A stretch of 64,000 nt of DNA from Malaya genurostris (lineage: Eukaryota; Arthropoda; Insecta; Diptera; Culicidae), in NCBI RefSeq assembly GCF_030247185.1, contig NC_080571.1, positions 46,727,002 to 46,791,001 on the forward strand, in the 5' to 3' direction. Below the pieces are notes generated by a model. That model did no database searches and was not told the DNA's origin. It saw nothing but the letters and a program-made list of their open reading frames with translations. This document shows positions 1 to 12,630 of this stretch, piece after piece. A program made the translations under genes and the position numbers. Position 1 is the first letter of the stretch, and the number at the start of each line of letters is the position of its first letter.

Positions 1-910
1 TTTTGTATGACAGTTTGAATGTTTTGATACTCTTTACCCTATAATTTCGGAACCGGAAGTCGGATCTGGATGAAATTGCACAGTATCTTTTAAGACACTC
101 AGAGCTTAAATTCGAATCATAAATTATGATAATCGATTCAACCGTTCCGTTTTTGGAGTTTTTTTCAGTATTACCGTTGTGTTCGAAAGCGGAAACCGGG
201 GACTAGTAGTCCACAAAAAGATTTATATTTCCGCTAAATAACAAGGTCTTCCAACCAGTAGTGAATTTACCAGTAATATACATTTGCAACCTCGTTTCAC
301 CATAACTTTTGAAAAAATCCTCATGAAATTGAAAATTTTTCACTTACCGCACTGTAATACCGGAACCAAAAGTCGAATCTGAATCAACTTTTCGGGGACT
401 TTTTAAAGAGTTTGAAGACCTTCCATTTGCATCTTAGTCTGTAAAATCGGCTAAGAAATTTCCGAGAAAATTGAGTGCACATTTTCTCATAGATTTGCAC
501 ATATTGCCTTGTAAATTCCGGAACTGGAAGTCAGATAAAGATAAAATTCAATAGCGAGCTTTGGGACCGTTAGATCTTTCGTTTGAATCAAAGTTCGTGA
601 AAATCGGTCATGCCATCTTTGAGAGAAGTGAGTGACAATTTTATTGTGTAATTCGGGAACCGGAAGTCGTATCAGGATAAAATTCAATAGCGATATATGG
701 AACCATAAGACTATTCATTTGAATCTGAGTTTGTGAAAATCGGCTCAGTCATCTCTGGGAAAATCGAATGACATTATTTGTCACCTACACACCTACTTAC
801 ACACACAGACATTTGCTCAGTTCGTCGAACTGAGTCGAATGGTATATGACATTTGGTCTCGGTTCAAAAATCGGTTTTCACAGTGATTGTATAGCCTTTC
901 TATATGAGAA
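1..910 (+). repeat. Diverged ~150 bp unit repeat with palindromic terminus
   Basis: Imperfect units repeat a 'gaaccggaagtcg' segment and, about 100 bases later, a 'tgaaaatcggctcagccat' segment, followed by 'gagaaaattgagtg'. The block ends with a CA-rich stretch, the palindrome CTCAGTTCGTCGAACTGAG (816-834), 'gtatatgacatt' and 'tatatgagaaag'. The same end recurs near 26.1, 26.9, 38.7, 39.35 and 46.9 kb. I know this end as abundant in mosquito genomes. Short open frames here are interrupted and look noncoding. Confidence 0.7.
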
Positions 911-1829
911 AGACAAAAACAGAACACAATAAATTAAATGTATAGATTGATAGCGAACCTCCCGGCAGCCGGCTGTCCGGATTTCTACGAGCTTCGGAAG
1001 AAATTTCGTCTTCTTGTAGGAAGCACATATTAATATAAAACACTGCAAAATATCAACGTATTCTCGGTATCCGGCTACCCAGAGCAAATTTACAATTACA
1101 AATTTACTAACAAACAACCCCTTCCTGTGATGCATGTGGAAATGCAGAGGATTTCTCGGTTTCTAGTAGCAACAAACAATCCTTCATTCCCAAGTAGATC
1201 TGCATCCGGACGGTATTGATCAGCATGCTGGAATCAATGCAATCTACACAATGTAAAACTAGGTGCTATTCCCAAGCATGTTGTTTCATAAAAAACATTT
1301 CTCAAGCTGTGATTGGTTCTAATCAATAACAGAGTAGCAACACACGGGCGATCTCTAATGCTAATAAAACATTTCAAGAATTTTTTGTTAAATTTTCAAG
1401 TTATTCAAGTGACAATAAGGGAAAACTTAAATGGAAACTGACTCACGCAATATTTTTGACGTACAAGGTAAATAATCTATTATTACTAAATTGAGTTATT
1501 ACTATTCAATAGTAATTTATACTAATTTTATAATTACGATTCATATAATTGATCATCGTAGACGGTAGCGAAAGGTGATGCCAGCCATTTTGATGAAGAG
1601 CTAAATATAAACTCTTGGCTGTATTAAAAGTTTATATTCTTGATGCCAGACTAAATTTTTCCATTCCGAAAATAAACCAATTTGACAGATATGGTTCTCA
1701 CCGAAAGAGTCACTAATGTTCACTACAGTTCTTCATTATTATTAATTGATTTACTGAAAATAGGAAAATGTTTCACTGAATTAACGTAGTAACGACTAGT
1801 GCTACGGTCCTACTGACACTAAGAATCTT
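911..1829. other. No recognisable gene
   Basis: AT-rich DNA without a protein resembling a known family and without clear repeats. An 85-residue minus-strand frame at 878-1135 has no recognisable motif and partly overlaps the repeat end. Confidence 0.5.
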
Positions 1830-1835
1830 TTCAGA

Positions 1836-1900
1836 TCGGAACTCGAACATACGACAACCGGTGATTTGTAAGACCAGCGCCTTATCCACCAACCCGGGGA
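1836..1900 (-). repeat. tRNA-derived SINE head (fragment)
   Basis: On the minus strand 'tggtggataaggcgc' (1878-1892) resembles a pol III A box and 'gttcgagttcc' (1838-1848) is a good B box, about 35 bases apart as in tRNA genes. The cloverleaf is imperfect and no clear SINE tail follows, so a SINE remnant is likelier than a functional tRNA. Confidence 0.5.
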
Positions 1901-1959
1901 AGTCACTTAAGACCTTCAATTTTTTTGCTGAACACAAATGACAATTTGTCCACTAACAG

Positions 1960-3160
1960 TTCGGCTGAAAAGTTCGTATCGTTTAATAGAAACACACATT
2001 TTTTTGCCAAAATTCGTTTTTATTATTCAACATAATTGCCATCAGAGGCGATACAGCGATTATAGCGATCTTCCAACTTTTCGATACCATTTTTGTAGTA
2101 CGATTTGTCCTTTGCCTCAAAATAGGCCTCAGTTTCAGCGATTACCTCTTCATTGCTTCTAAATTTTTTACCAGCGAGCATTCTCTTGAGGTCTGAGAAC
2201 AGGAAAAAGTCACTGGGGGCCAAATCTGGAGAATACGGTGGATGAGGGAGCAATTCGAAGCCCAATTCGTTCAATTTCAGCATGGTTTTCATCGACTTGT
2301 GACACGGTGCATTGTCTTGATGAAACAAAACTTTTTCTTCTTCAAATGAGGCCGTTTTTTTTTAAATTTCGTCCTTCAAACGCTCTAATAACGCTATATA
2401 ATAGTCACTGTTGATGGTTTTCCCTTTTCTAGGTAGTCGATGAAAATTATACCATGCGAATCCCAAAATACAGACGCCATAACCTTACCGGCCGATTGTT
2501 GAGTCTTTCCACGCTTTGTGTGCGGTTCATCGCGTGCAGTCCACTCAGCTGACTGTCGATTGGACTCCGGAGTGAAGTGATGGAGCCATGTTTCGTCCAT
2601 TGTTATATATCGACGAAAAAAATCGGTTTTATTTCGATAAAACAGCTCCAAACACTGCTCAGAATCATCAATTCGTTGTTGTTTTTGATCGATTGTGAGC
2701 TCATGCGGCACCCATTTTGCACAAAGCTTTCTCATATCCAAATATTCGTGAATAATATGTCCAACACGTTCCTATTGCGTATTGCGTCCACTGCGTTCAT
2801 CGTCTTCGGTGCTCATATGACCAGTACGAAATTTTGCAAACCACTTACGAATTGTTGCTTCGCCCGGTGCAGAGTCTGGATAACACTCATCAAGCCATTT
2901 TTTGGTATCGGCGGCACTTTTTTTCATCAAAAAGTAGTGTTTCATCAACACACGAAATTCCTTTTTTTTCCATTTTTTTTCACAATAACAAAAGTAGCTT
3001 CACTCAGAATGCAATATCTCACAAACTAATAATCAGACAGCTGTCAAATTTATACACGTATCTTTTGAAGGTTGGTACTAACTGAAAATGGTATGGATTT
3101 AATTCTAGTGGCGCCCTCTCATAGAAACGATACGAAAATTGAATCTTGGTGCTTCAAAAA
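1960..3160 (-). mobile_element. mariner transposon (DD34D), inactivated copy
   Basis: Tc1/mariner cut-and-paste transposon read on the minus strand. The C-terminal transposase segment (2023-2328) carries HQDNAPCH and YSPDLAPSDFFLF with 34 residues between the second and third catalytic Asp, and ends in the mariner-typical NGIEKLEDRYNRCI. The upstream segment (2394-2741) carries ITMDETWLHHFTPE with the first Asp. The N-terminal part near 2750-2860 reads WFAKFRTGHMSTEDDERSGR, then jumps to ERVGHIIHEYLDMRK with a stop between, so roughly 30 codons are deleted. A further frameshift lies near 2330-2394. Imperfect terminal inverted repeats share TTCGTATCGTTT (1974-1985 and the complement at 3120-3135). 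Length of about 1.2 kb is near that of full mariners. It cannot encode an active transposase. Confidence 0.85.
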
Positions 3161-5170
3161 GTAAGTCAAATTTTATCAACACCCTCAAAACCACACAGCC
3201 TGGCAACGCCCCACTACGAAAATATGAAGCAAGGAGGACAGCAAGTTCCGTCCTTCCCCGGGAGTATTCCGATGGGTGGGTGTCAGTGTGTATCATACGA
3301 TGTTGATATGAGACTGCCGCCACCGGGGGAATCGAGATGAGTTTCAAGATGAAAGCTTTCCTCTGTTCTTTCCCGTGTGTACGCGCCGTCGTACACGCAT
3401 TGTGAGTGATGTGATGTGAGTAGTATACTTGGATTACCGCTTCATTTTTTTCATTTTTCGAGGGAACTTTCTTTTTAACTTTCGCCCTCCGCACGTCACT
3501 GTCCCTTGGGAGAGGCAGCAGTTGACATGACCCGTAGCGGTTGAATAATTAATTTTTGATGTAGCGGCGTTTCTGTGCCTGACATTCGCAGCTGTGCCAA
3601 AATGTTCCGCATCCATTAAATTGTTGCCCCATCACCAACCTGGTTCTATATTTAGATAAATGGTCCAATTGCGGTCAGTTGGGTATCACAGTGGAAAACC
3701 CGTCCGTTGTAACAAAATTCATTGAAATAAAGCCTTTCAAATTTTTCAATCCCTTCTTTCTGTCATACAAACTAGAAGAAAAGTCCCCACTTGTGACCAT
3801 TTTTCGTAGAAATTATCTAACAAAGGGTTTTTCAGAACGAAAACTATGTCATCCTTCCTGTCTGTTCGGGTCAACCTTGCTGATGGCACTTGTTGGAAGA
3901 TAATGGAATTTTCAATACTTGGTAAGCTGCACCCGAATCTTCCCTTCTTTTTTCTTCTGTGTGTGTGTTCTTTTTCCATAGTTCCTTATTGAAGGATTAG
4001 GGCAGACAAAGGCAGATAAATTGCATCCAAGGAAAACCCGGAACTCTGCTTATGCATACATTGATGTAAGCTGATATTCTATGCAGTACCAAACCGGTCA
4101 TGCCAGAAGCATCGGCTCTGGATGTTTCTTTCCGGATCATTGGGCACTGATAGAGTGGTAAAGCTTCGGATTAGAAGTTTGTTTCCTACGAGCACTTAGT
4201 GTCAGCTGGGTTGAGTTGTTTTGAGCTCGTCCCAAAGCGGGTTGGTTAATCGCATGCTAATTCAACAGGCGGATTCCGAAGATTTTCCGGGCTTGGATCA
4301 TGTTTAGCTGTGTTCCGTATTGCATAACCTTTGCTGGATTCTGATGCAGTATAACAATAAAAAAAACTGATACTGCAATTTCCACCTATCAGTGGATGTC
4401 GTGAAGCGGAAACAGCATCAGCATCATCATTAAAAAGTTACGTTTCACTTGACTTCTAAACTTTGCTAGTCTGTGCAGTTCAAACGCGGGCCACCATTCG
4501 GTAATGATTTCCAGTGCAGAAAAAACGTGAACTTGCTCGTTAACCATCACCGGTGAAAATTCTGCACAAACAGCTTGCCGCGTATGCGGGACAAAACTTT
4601 TCCCCTTTTATATGCCAAGCATTCTCAACTAGATGGTGCCGAGTTGCGATTTTATTTTCTTCACCGAAATCAGTAAGTTCTCTTGGAAAGCTCCGCATAC
4701 CTGAGAGAAGCTGCCCGGGGTGCCACGTGCACACGGTGGCAAAAAAAAGTAAAGTTTCTTGCGCTATATTTTTTCGGTACTTCTGATTCCTTTCTATTTT
4801 TCGCCTATATTTGAACACGAGGCAAACAACGGAACTAAAGACTGCTCGCATCTATTGTCAGCAAATCTGGGAATGATTTTTTCTTCACTTCCCTGACACG
4901 AGTGAGAATGACGAAGGTGGATTATCGGGCGAAAGTTTTTCCGTGTGATAAAGGAAGAAATAATGATTGCGAAATGGGTAATACTTCTTCCGGTGCTGAT
5001 TCAATTGTGGTCGATTGAGTGGGGTCGAGAAAAAAGCTTTGTTCGAAAGTTAAACACAAGTTTGCCAATCAATCGCTACTGCATTTGATTTATGAAGCTT
5101 GTTGTGTGGTGTGTTGAGATGCACTTTCGATGCACACCTATTCATTATAATTTGATTTGCTCGGGTGGAG
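3161..5170. other. Unique-looking noncoding stretch
   Basis: Mixed-composition DNA with short frames on both strands (up to 129 residues), none recognisable. No repeats shared with the rest of the window were noticed. Probably intronic or intergenic; an unrecognised short exon cannot be excluded. Confidence 0.45.
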
Positions 5171-5174
5171 AGAT

Positions 5175-6008
5175 TTTTAAAAAGTTTTTTTTAACTAATG
5201 GGAAAACAAACTAGGTCAGTACGATTTCAAAAGATGTGGGAAATAGTTTCGACATTCCAAAAATAAAGATTTCAGCGTTGAAGACATGCCTCGATCTGGA
5301 TAACCAAAAAAATCGAAGACAAACCGTTGGAGGCATTACTCGATGAAGATGCGAGTCAAACGCAAGAGGAGCTGGCCGAATCATTAAAAGTGACTCAACA
5401 AGCAGTTTCTGTACGATTAAAATCCATGGGAATGATTCAAAAGCAGGGCAGTTGGGTGGCTTATGAACTGAAAATGGATATTCTACGATAACCCCAAGAA
5501 AAAAAAATACTACACTATACCCGGTAAATTGTTGCCATCGTCCTCACCATCAACCCCCATGCCGGATATTAATGGTTCGAAGGTCATGTTGTGCATCTGG
5601 TGGAACCAAAAGGGTGTTGTGTACTATGAGCTGGTACAACCAGTCGATACTATAACGGGCGATTGGTATAGGCAGCAATTGATGCTTTTGAGCCGTCCAT
5701 TACGAGAAGCATGGCCGAAATACAAGCAAAGACATGATAAAGTTGTTCGCCTGCATGACAACGCTCGGCCTCATGTCACGTAAGTTGTGAAAAAATATTT
5801 GAAAACGATCAAATGGGGCACTTTGCCGCCCCGCCATATTTTCCTGACATTGCTCCTTCTGATTACTGCTTGTTCCGACGGATGCAGAACGATCTAGCAG
5901 GTCATCAGTTTACTTCTTTCGCAGAAATCGAAAATTTGTTTCAAACTTGGATCACCTCATTTGTACTCCCAATTCAATGTTTTATTATTTTTCTAATACA
6001 AAAATAAA
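5175..6008 (+). mobile_element. mariner (mauritiana-like) transposon remnant
   Basis: Plus-strand Tc1/mariner transposase in several frames. At 5285-5480 it reads EDMPRSG followed by LDEDASQTQEELAESLKV and QQAVSVRLKSMGMIQK, the second helix-turn-helix of Mos1-type mariners. At 5529-5783 it reads CIWWNQKGVVYYELVQP and ends with the catalytic HDNARPHVT. A stop follows, and 5813-5960 continues with DIAPSDYCLFRRMQNDLAGHQF. The catalytic region preceding CIWWNQ is missing and frame changes are frequent, so it is dead. Its 3' end directly abuts the 10-bp satellite. Confidence 0.8.
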
Positions 6009-6014
6009 AAAGGT

Positions 6015-9000
6015 AAGATGGATTTCAGAAGATTTCAGAACATTTCGAAAGATTTCAGAAGATTTCAGCAAAATTCGGAATATTTGAGAAGATTTCAGAA
6101 GAATTTAAAAGATTTTAAAAAATTCCAGAAAAGATTCATGAAAATTTCGAAGATTTCAGAAGACTTCAGAAGATTTCAGAAGATTTCAGAAGATGTCAGA
6201 AAATTTCATAAAATTTCACAAGATTTCACAAGGTTTCAGAAGATTTCACAAGACTTCAGAAAGTTTCAGAAGATTTCAGAGAATTCCAAATTGTAGAAGA
6301 TTTCAGGAGGTTTCAGAAGATTCCAGAACATTTAAGAAGATTTCGAAAGATTCCAGAAGATTTCTGAAGATTCAGAAGATTTCAGAAGATATCAGAATTT
6401 TTCAGAAGATTTGGGAAGATTTTAGAAGATTTCAGATAATTCCAAATTGTAGAAGATTTCAGGAGGTTTCAGAAGATTCCAAAATATTTAAGAAGATTTC
6501 AGAAGACTTCAGAAGATTTCTGAAAATTTTAGTAAATTTCAGAAGATTTCAGAAAATTTCAGAAAATTTCAGAAAATTTCAGAAAATTTCAGAAAATTTC
6601 AGAAAATTTCAGAAAATTTAAGAAAATTTCAGAAAATTTCAGAAAATTTCAGAAGATTTCAGAAGATTTCAGAATATTTCAGAACATTTCAGAAGATTTC
6701 AGAAGATTTCAGAAGATTTCAGAAGATTTCAGAAGATTTCAGAAGATTTCAGAAGATTTCAGAAGATTTCAGAAGACTTCAGAATATTTCAGAAGATTTC
6801 AGAAGATTTCAGAAGATTTCAGAAGATTTCAGAAGATTTCAGAAGATTTCAGAAGATTTCAGAAGATTTCAGAAAATTTCAGAAGATTTCAGAAGATTTC
6901 TGAAAACTTCAGAAGTTTTCAGAAGATTTCAGGAGATTCCAGAGAGATTTCAGGAGAATTCAGAAGATTTCAGATCATTTCGGAAGATTTCAGAAGATTT
7001 CAGAAGATTTCAGAAGATTTCAGAAGATTTCAGAAGATTTCAGAAGATTTCAGAACATTTCAGAACATTTCAGAACGTTTCAGAACATTTCAGAACATTT
7101 CAGAACATTTCAGAAGACTTCAGAAGATTTCAGAAGATTTCAGAAGATTTCAGAAGATTTTAGAAGATTTCAGAAAATTTCAGAAGATTTCAGAAAATTT
7201 CAGAAGATTTTAGAAGATTTTAGAAGATTTCAGAAGATTGCAGAAGATTTCAGAAGATTTCAGAAGATTTCAGAAGATTTCAGAAGATTTCAGAAGATTT
7301 CAGAAGATTTCAGAAGATTTCAGAAGATTTCAGAAGATTTCAGAAGATTTCAGAAGATTTCAGAAGATTTCAGAAGATTTCAGAAGATTTCAGAAGATTT
7401 CAGAAGATTTCAGAAGATTTCAGAAGATTTCAGAAGACTTCAGAAGATTTCAGAAGATTTCAGAAGATTTCAGAAGATTTCAGAAGATTTCAGAAGATTT
7501 CAGAAAATTTCAGAAGATTTCAGAAGATTTCAGAAGATTTCAGAAGATTTCAGAAGATTTCAGAAGATTTCAGAAGATTTCAGAAGATTTCAGAAGATTT
7601 CAGAAGATTTCAGAAGATTTCAGAAGATTTCAGAAGATTTCAGAAGATTTCAGAAGATTTCAGAAGATTTCAGAAGATTTCAGAAGATTTCAGAAGATTT
7701 CAGAAGATTTCAGAAGATTTCAGAAGATTTCAGAAGATTTCAGAAGATTTCAGAAGATTTCAGAAGATTTCAGAAGATTTCAGAAGATTTCAGAAGATTT
7801 CAGAAGATTTCAGAAGATTTCAGAAGATTTCAGAAGATTTCAGAAGATTTCAGAAGATTTCAGAAGATTTCAGAAGATTTCAGAAGATTTCAGAAGATTT
7901 CAGAAGATTTCAGAAGATTTCAGAAGATTTCAGAAGATTTCAGAAGATTTCAGAAGATTTCAGAGGATTTCAGAAGATTTCAGAACATTTCAGAACATTT
8001 CAGAAGATTTCAGAAGATTTCAGAAGATTTCAGAAGATTTCAGAAGATTTCAGAAGATTTCAGAAGATTTCAGAAGATTTCAGAAGATTTCAGAAGATTT
8101 CAGAAGATTTCAGAGGATTTCAGAAGATTTCAGAAGATTTCAGAAGATTTCAGAAGGTTTCAGAGGATCTCAGAAGATTTCAGAAAATTTAAGAAAATTT
8201 CAGAAGATTTCAGAAGATTTCAGAAGATTTCAGAAGATTTCAGAAGATTTCAGAAGATTTCAGAAGATTTCAGAAGATTTCAGAAGATTTCAGAAGATTT
8301 CAGAAGATTTCAGAAGATTTCAGAAGATTTCAGAAGATTTCAGAAGATTTCAGAAGATTTCAGAAGATTTCAGAAGATTTCAGAAGATTTCAGAAGATTT
8401 CAGAAGATTTCAGAAGATTTCAGAAGATTTCAGAAGATTTCAGAAGATTTCAGAAGATTTCAGAAGACTTCAGAAGATTTCAGAAGATCAGAAGATTTCA
8501 GAAGATTTCAGAAGATTTCAGAGGATTTCAGAAGATTTCAGAACATTTCAGAACATTTCAGAACATTTCAGAAGATTTCAGAAGATTTCAGAAGATTTCA
8601 GAAGATTTCAGAAGATTTCAGAAGATTTCAGAAGATTTCAGAAGATTTCAGAGGATTTCAGAAGATTTCAGAAGATTTCAGAAGATTTCAGAAGGTTTCA
8701 GAGGATCTCAGAAGATTTCAGAAGATTTCAGAAGATTTCAGAAGATTTCAGAAGATTTCAGAAGATTTCAGAAGATTTCAGAAGATTTCAGAAGATTTCA
8801 GAAGATTTCAGAAGATTTCAGAAGATTTCAGAAGATTTCAGAAGATTTCAGAAGATTTCAGAAGATTTCAGAAGATTTCAGAAGATTTCAGAAGATTTCA
8901 GAAGATTTCAGAAGATTTCAGAAGATTTCAGAAGATTTCAGAAGATTTCAGAAGATTTCAGAGGATTTCAGAAGATTTCAGAAGATTTCAGAAGATTTCA

Positions 9001-12000
9001 GGAGATTCCAGAGAGATTTCAGGAGATTTCAGAAGATTTCAGATCATTTCAGAAGATTTCAGAAGATTTCAGAAGATTTCAGAAGATTTCAGAAGATTTC
9101 AGAAGATTTCAGAAGATTTCAGAAGATTTCAGAAGATTTCAGAAGATTTCAGAAGATTTCAGAAGATTTCAGAAGATTTCAGAAGATTTCAGAAGATTTC
9201 AGAAGATTTCAGAAGATTTTAGAAGATTCCAGAAGATTTCAGAGGATTTCAGAAGATTTCAGAAGGTTTCAGAGGATCTCAGGAGATTTCAGAAAATTTA
9301 AGAAAATTTCAGAAGATTTCAGAAGATTTCAGAAGATTTCAGAAGATTTCAGAAGATTTCAGAAGATTTCAGAAGATTTCAGAAGATTTCAGAAGATTTC
9401 AGAAGATTTCAGAAGATTACAGAAGATTTCAGAAGATTTCAGAAGATTTCAGAAGATTTCAGAAGATTTCAGAAGATTTCAGAAGATTTCAGAAGATTTC
9501 AGAAGATTTCAGAAGATTTCAGAAGATTTCAGAAGATTTCAGAAGATTTCAGAAGATTTCAGAAGATTTCAGAAGATTTCAGAAGATTTCAGAAGATTTC
9601 AGAAGATTTCAGAAGATTTCAGAAGATTTCAGAGGATTTCAGAAGATTTCAGAACATTTCAATAAATTTCAGAAGATTTCAGAAGATTTCAGAAGATTTC
9701 AGAAGATTTCAGAAGATTTCAGAAGATTTCAGAAGATTTCAGAAGATTTCAGAGGATTTCAGAAGATTTCAGAGGATTTCAGAAGATTTCAGAACATTTC
9801 AGAACATTTCAGAAGATTTCAGAAGATTTCAGAAGATTTCAGAAGATTTCAGAAGATTTCAGAAGATTTCAGAAGATTTCAGAAGATTTCAGAAGATTTC
9901 AGAAGATTTCAGAAGATTTCAGAGGATTTCAGAAGATTTCAGAAGATTTCAGAAGATTTCAGAAGGTTTCAGAGGATCTCAGAAGATTTCAGAAAATTTA
10001 AGAAAATTTCAGAAGATTTCAGAAGATTTCAGAAGATTTCAGAAGATTTCAGAAGATTTCAGAAGATTTCAGAAGATTTCAGAAGATTTCAGAAGATTTC
10101 AGAAGATTTCAGAAGATTACAGAAGATTTCAGAAGATTTCAGAAGATTTCAGAAGATTTCAGAAGATTTCAGAAGATTTCAGAAGATTTCAGAAGATTTC
10201 AGAAGATTTCAGAAGATTTCAGAAGATTTCAGAAGATTTCAGAAGATTTCAGAAGATTTCAGAGGATTTCAGAAGATTTCAGAAGATTTCAGAAGATTTC
10301 AGAAGGTTTCAGAGGATCTCAGAAGATTTCAGAAAATTTAAGAAAATTTCAGAAGATTTCAAAAGATTTCAGAAGATTTCAGAAGATTTCAGAAGATTTC
10401 AGAAGATTTCAGAAGATTACAGAAGATTTCAGAAGATTTCAGAAGATTTCAGAAGATTTCAGAAGATTTCAGAAGATTTCAGAAGATTTCAGAAGATTTC
10501 AGAAGATTTCAGAAGATTTTAGAAGATTCCAGAAGATTTCAGAAGATTTCAGAAAATTTCAGAAGATTTCAGAAGATCTCAGAAGATTTCAAAAGATTTC
10601 AGAGGATTTCAGAAGATCTCAGAGGATTTCAGAAGATTTCAGAGACTTTCAGAGAATTTCAGAGAGATTTCAGATGATTTCAGAGGATTTCAGAAGATTT
10701 CTGAAGATTTAAGAAAATTTCACAAGATTTCAGAAGATTTCAGATGATTTCAGAAGATTTCAGAAGGTTTCAGAGGATTTCAGAAGATTTCAGAAAATTT
10801 AAGAAAATTTCAGAAGATTTCAGAAGATTTCAGAAAATTTCAGAAGATTTCAGAAGATTTCAGAAGATTTCAGAAGATTTCAGAAGATTTCAGAAGATTT
10901 CAGAAGATTTCAGAAGATTTCAGAAGATTCCAGAAGATTTCAGCAGATTTCAGAAAATTTCAGAAGATCTCAGAAGATTTCAGAAGATTTGAAAAGATTT
11001 CAGAGGATTTCAGAGGATTTCAGAAGATCTCAGAAGATTTCAGAAGATTTCAGAGACTTTCAGAGACTTTCAGAGGATTTCAGAGAGATTTCAGATGACT
11101 TCAGAGGATTTCAGAAAATTTCTGAAGATTTAAGAAAATTTCACAAGATATCAGAAGATTTCAGAAGATTTCAGATGATTTCAGAAGATTTCAGAAGATT
11201 TCAGAAGATTTCAGAAGTTTTCAGAAGATTTCAGAAGATTTCAGGATATTTCAGAAGATTTCAGAAGATTTCAAAAGATTTCAAAAGATATCAGAAGATT
11301 TCAGAAGATTTCAGAAAATTTCAGAAGATTGCAGAAGATTTCAGAAGATTTCAGAAGATTTCAGAAGATTTCAGAAGATTTCAGAAGATTGCAGAAGATT
11401 TCAGAAGATTTCAGAAAATTTCAGAAGATTGCAGAAGATTTCAGAAGGTTTCTGAAGTTTTCAGAAGATTTCAGAAGATTCCAGAAAATTTCAGAAGATT
11501 TCAGAAGATTGCAGAAGATTTCAGAAGGTTTCTGAAGTTTTCAGGATATTTCAGAAGATTTCAGAAGATTTCAAAAGATTTCAGAAAATTTCAGAAGATT
11601 TCAGAAGATTTCAGAAGATTTCAGAAGATATCAGAAGATTTCAGAAGATTTCAGAAAATTTCAGAAGATTTAAGAAGATTTCAGATGATTTCAGATGATT
11701 TCAGAAGATTTCAGAAGATTTCAGAAGATTTCAGAAGATTTCAGAAGATTTCAGAAGATTTCAGAAGATTTCAGAAGATTTCAGAAGATTTCAGAAGATT
11801 GCAGAAGATTTCAGAAGGTTTCTGAAGTTTTCAGAAGATTTCAAAAGATTCCAGAAAATTTCAGAAAATTTCAGAAGATTTCAGAAGGTTTCAGAAGATT
11901 TCAGAAGATTTCAGAAGATTTCAGAAGCTTTCAGAAGATTTCAGAAGATTTCAGAAGATTTTAAAAGATTTCAGAATGTTTCAGAAGATTTCAAAAATTT

Positions 12001-12130
12001 CAGAACATATCAGAAAATTTCAGAAAATTTCAGAAAATTGCCGAAGAATTCGAAAGATCTAAGAAAATTTCAGAATATTCCTGAAGATTTCAGATCATTT
12101 CAGAAGATTTCGTAAGATTTCAGAAAGTTT
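6015..12130 (+). repeat. Satellite array of the 10-mer ATTTCAGAAG (~6.1 kb)
   Basis: About 610 head-to-tail copies of a 10-base unit (ATTTCAGAAG). The middle (about 7.25-10.5 kb) is nearly homogeneous; the edges are diverged with A, C or G substitutions. Variant blocks recur and mark higher-order duplication: 'gaaggtttcagaggatctc' at about 8151, 8693, 9263, 9961 and 10301, and 'agaacatttcagaacattt' at about 7981, 8541 and 9790. Because 10 and 3 share no factor, all plus-strand frames give the same 10-residue peptide period (FRRFQKISED) without stops. Long frames such as 7238-9301 (687 codons) are therefore a by-product of unit composition; I do not regard them as genes. Confidence 0.95.
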
Positions 12131-12250
12131 TTTAGTTAGAAAGGGTTTCATAAGATTTGGAAAAGATTTGAGAAAATGCGAATCAACTTTGTCTTTGGAT
12201 TTTTGGATCGGAAGCGTCAGCATAAACGATTGAAACCTCCAAAATGCTCC

Positions 12251-12583
12251 CTTTGTACCTTTGTACCTTTGTACCTTTGTACCTTTGTACCTTTGTACCT
12301 TTGTACCTTTATACCTTTGTACCTTTGTACCTTTGTACCTTTGTACCTTTGTACCTTTGTACCTTTGTACCTTTGTACCTTTGTACCTTTGTACCTTTGT
12401 ACCTTTGTACCTTTGTACCTTTGTACCTTTGTACCTTTGTACCTTTGTACCTTTGTACCTTTGTACCTTTGTACCTTTGTACCTTTGTACCTTTGTACCT
12501 TTGTACCTTTGTACCTTTGTACCTTTGTACCTTTGTACCTTTGTACCTTTGTACCTTTGTACCTTTGTACCTTTGTACCTTTG
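12251..12583 (+). repeat. Homogeneous 8-bp tandem array (CTTTGTAC)
   Basis: About 41 copies of CTTTGTAC in perfect register, with one substitution noticed (a 'ctttatac' copy near 12307). The reading frames over it (LYLCTFVP repeats) are artefacts of a stop-free unit. The homogeneity points to recent expansion or active slippage. It lies between the 10-bp array and the Penelope-like element. Confidence 0.95.
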
Positions 12584-12630
12584 GACTTTTTTATTTTTGG
12601 GCTTTGGACATTATTGGAGATAGATAAATA

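Noticed and set aside
7238..9301. 687-codon frame of FRRFQKISED repeats as a protein gene
   Set aside because: The unit has no stop in any + frame and the frame starts and ends wherever a variant base creates ATG or stop; no promoter, intron or conserved flanking domain.
6015..12130. Array of heat-shock elements
   Set aside because: GAA and TTC alternate, but spacing is 3 and 1 bases instead of the 2 and 2 of nGAAnnTTCn elements.
6015..12583. CRISPR array
   Set aside because: No unique spacers; units are contiguous, and the window is eukaryotic.
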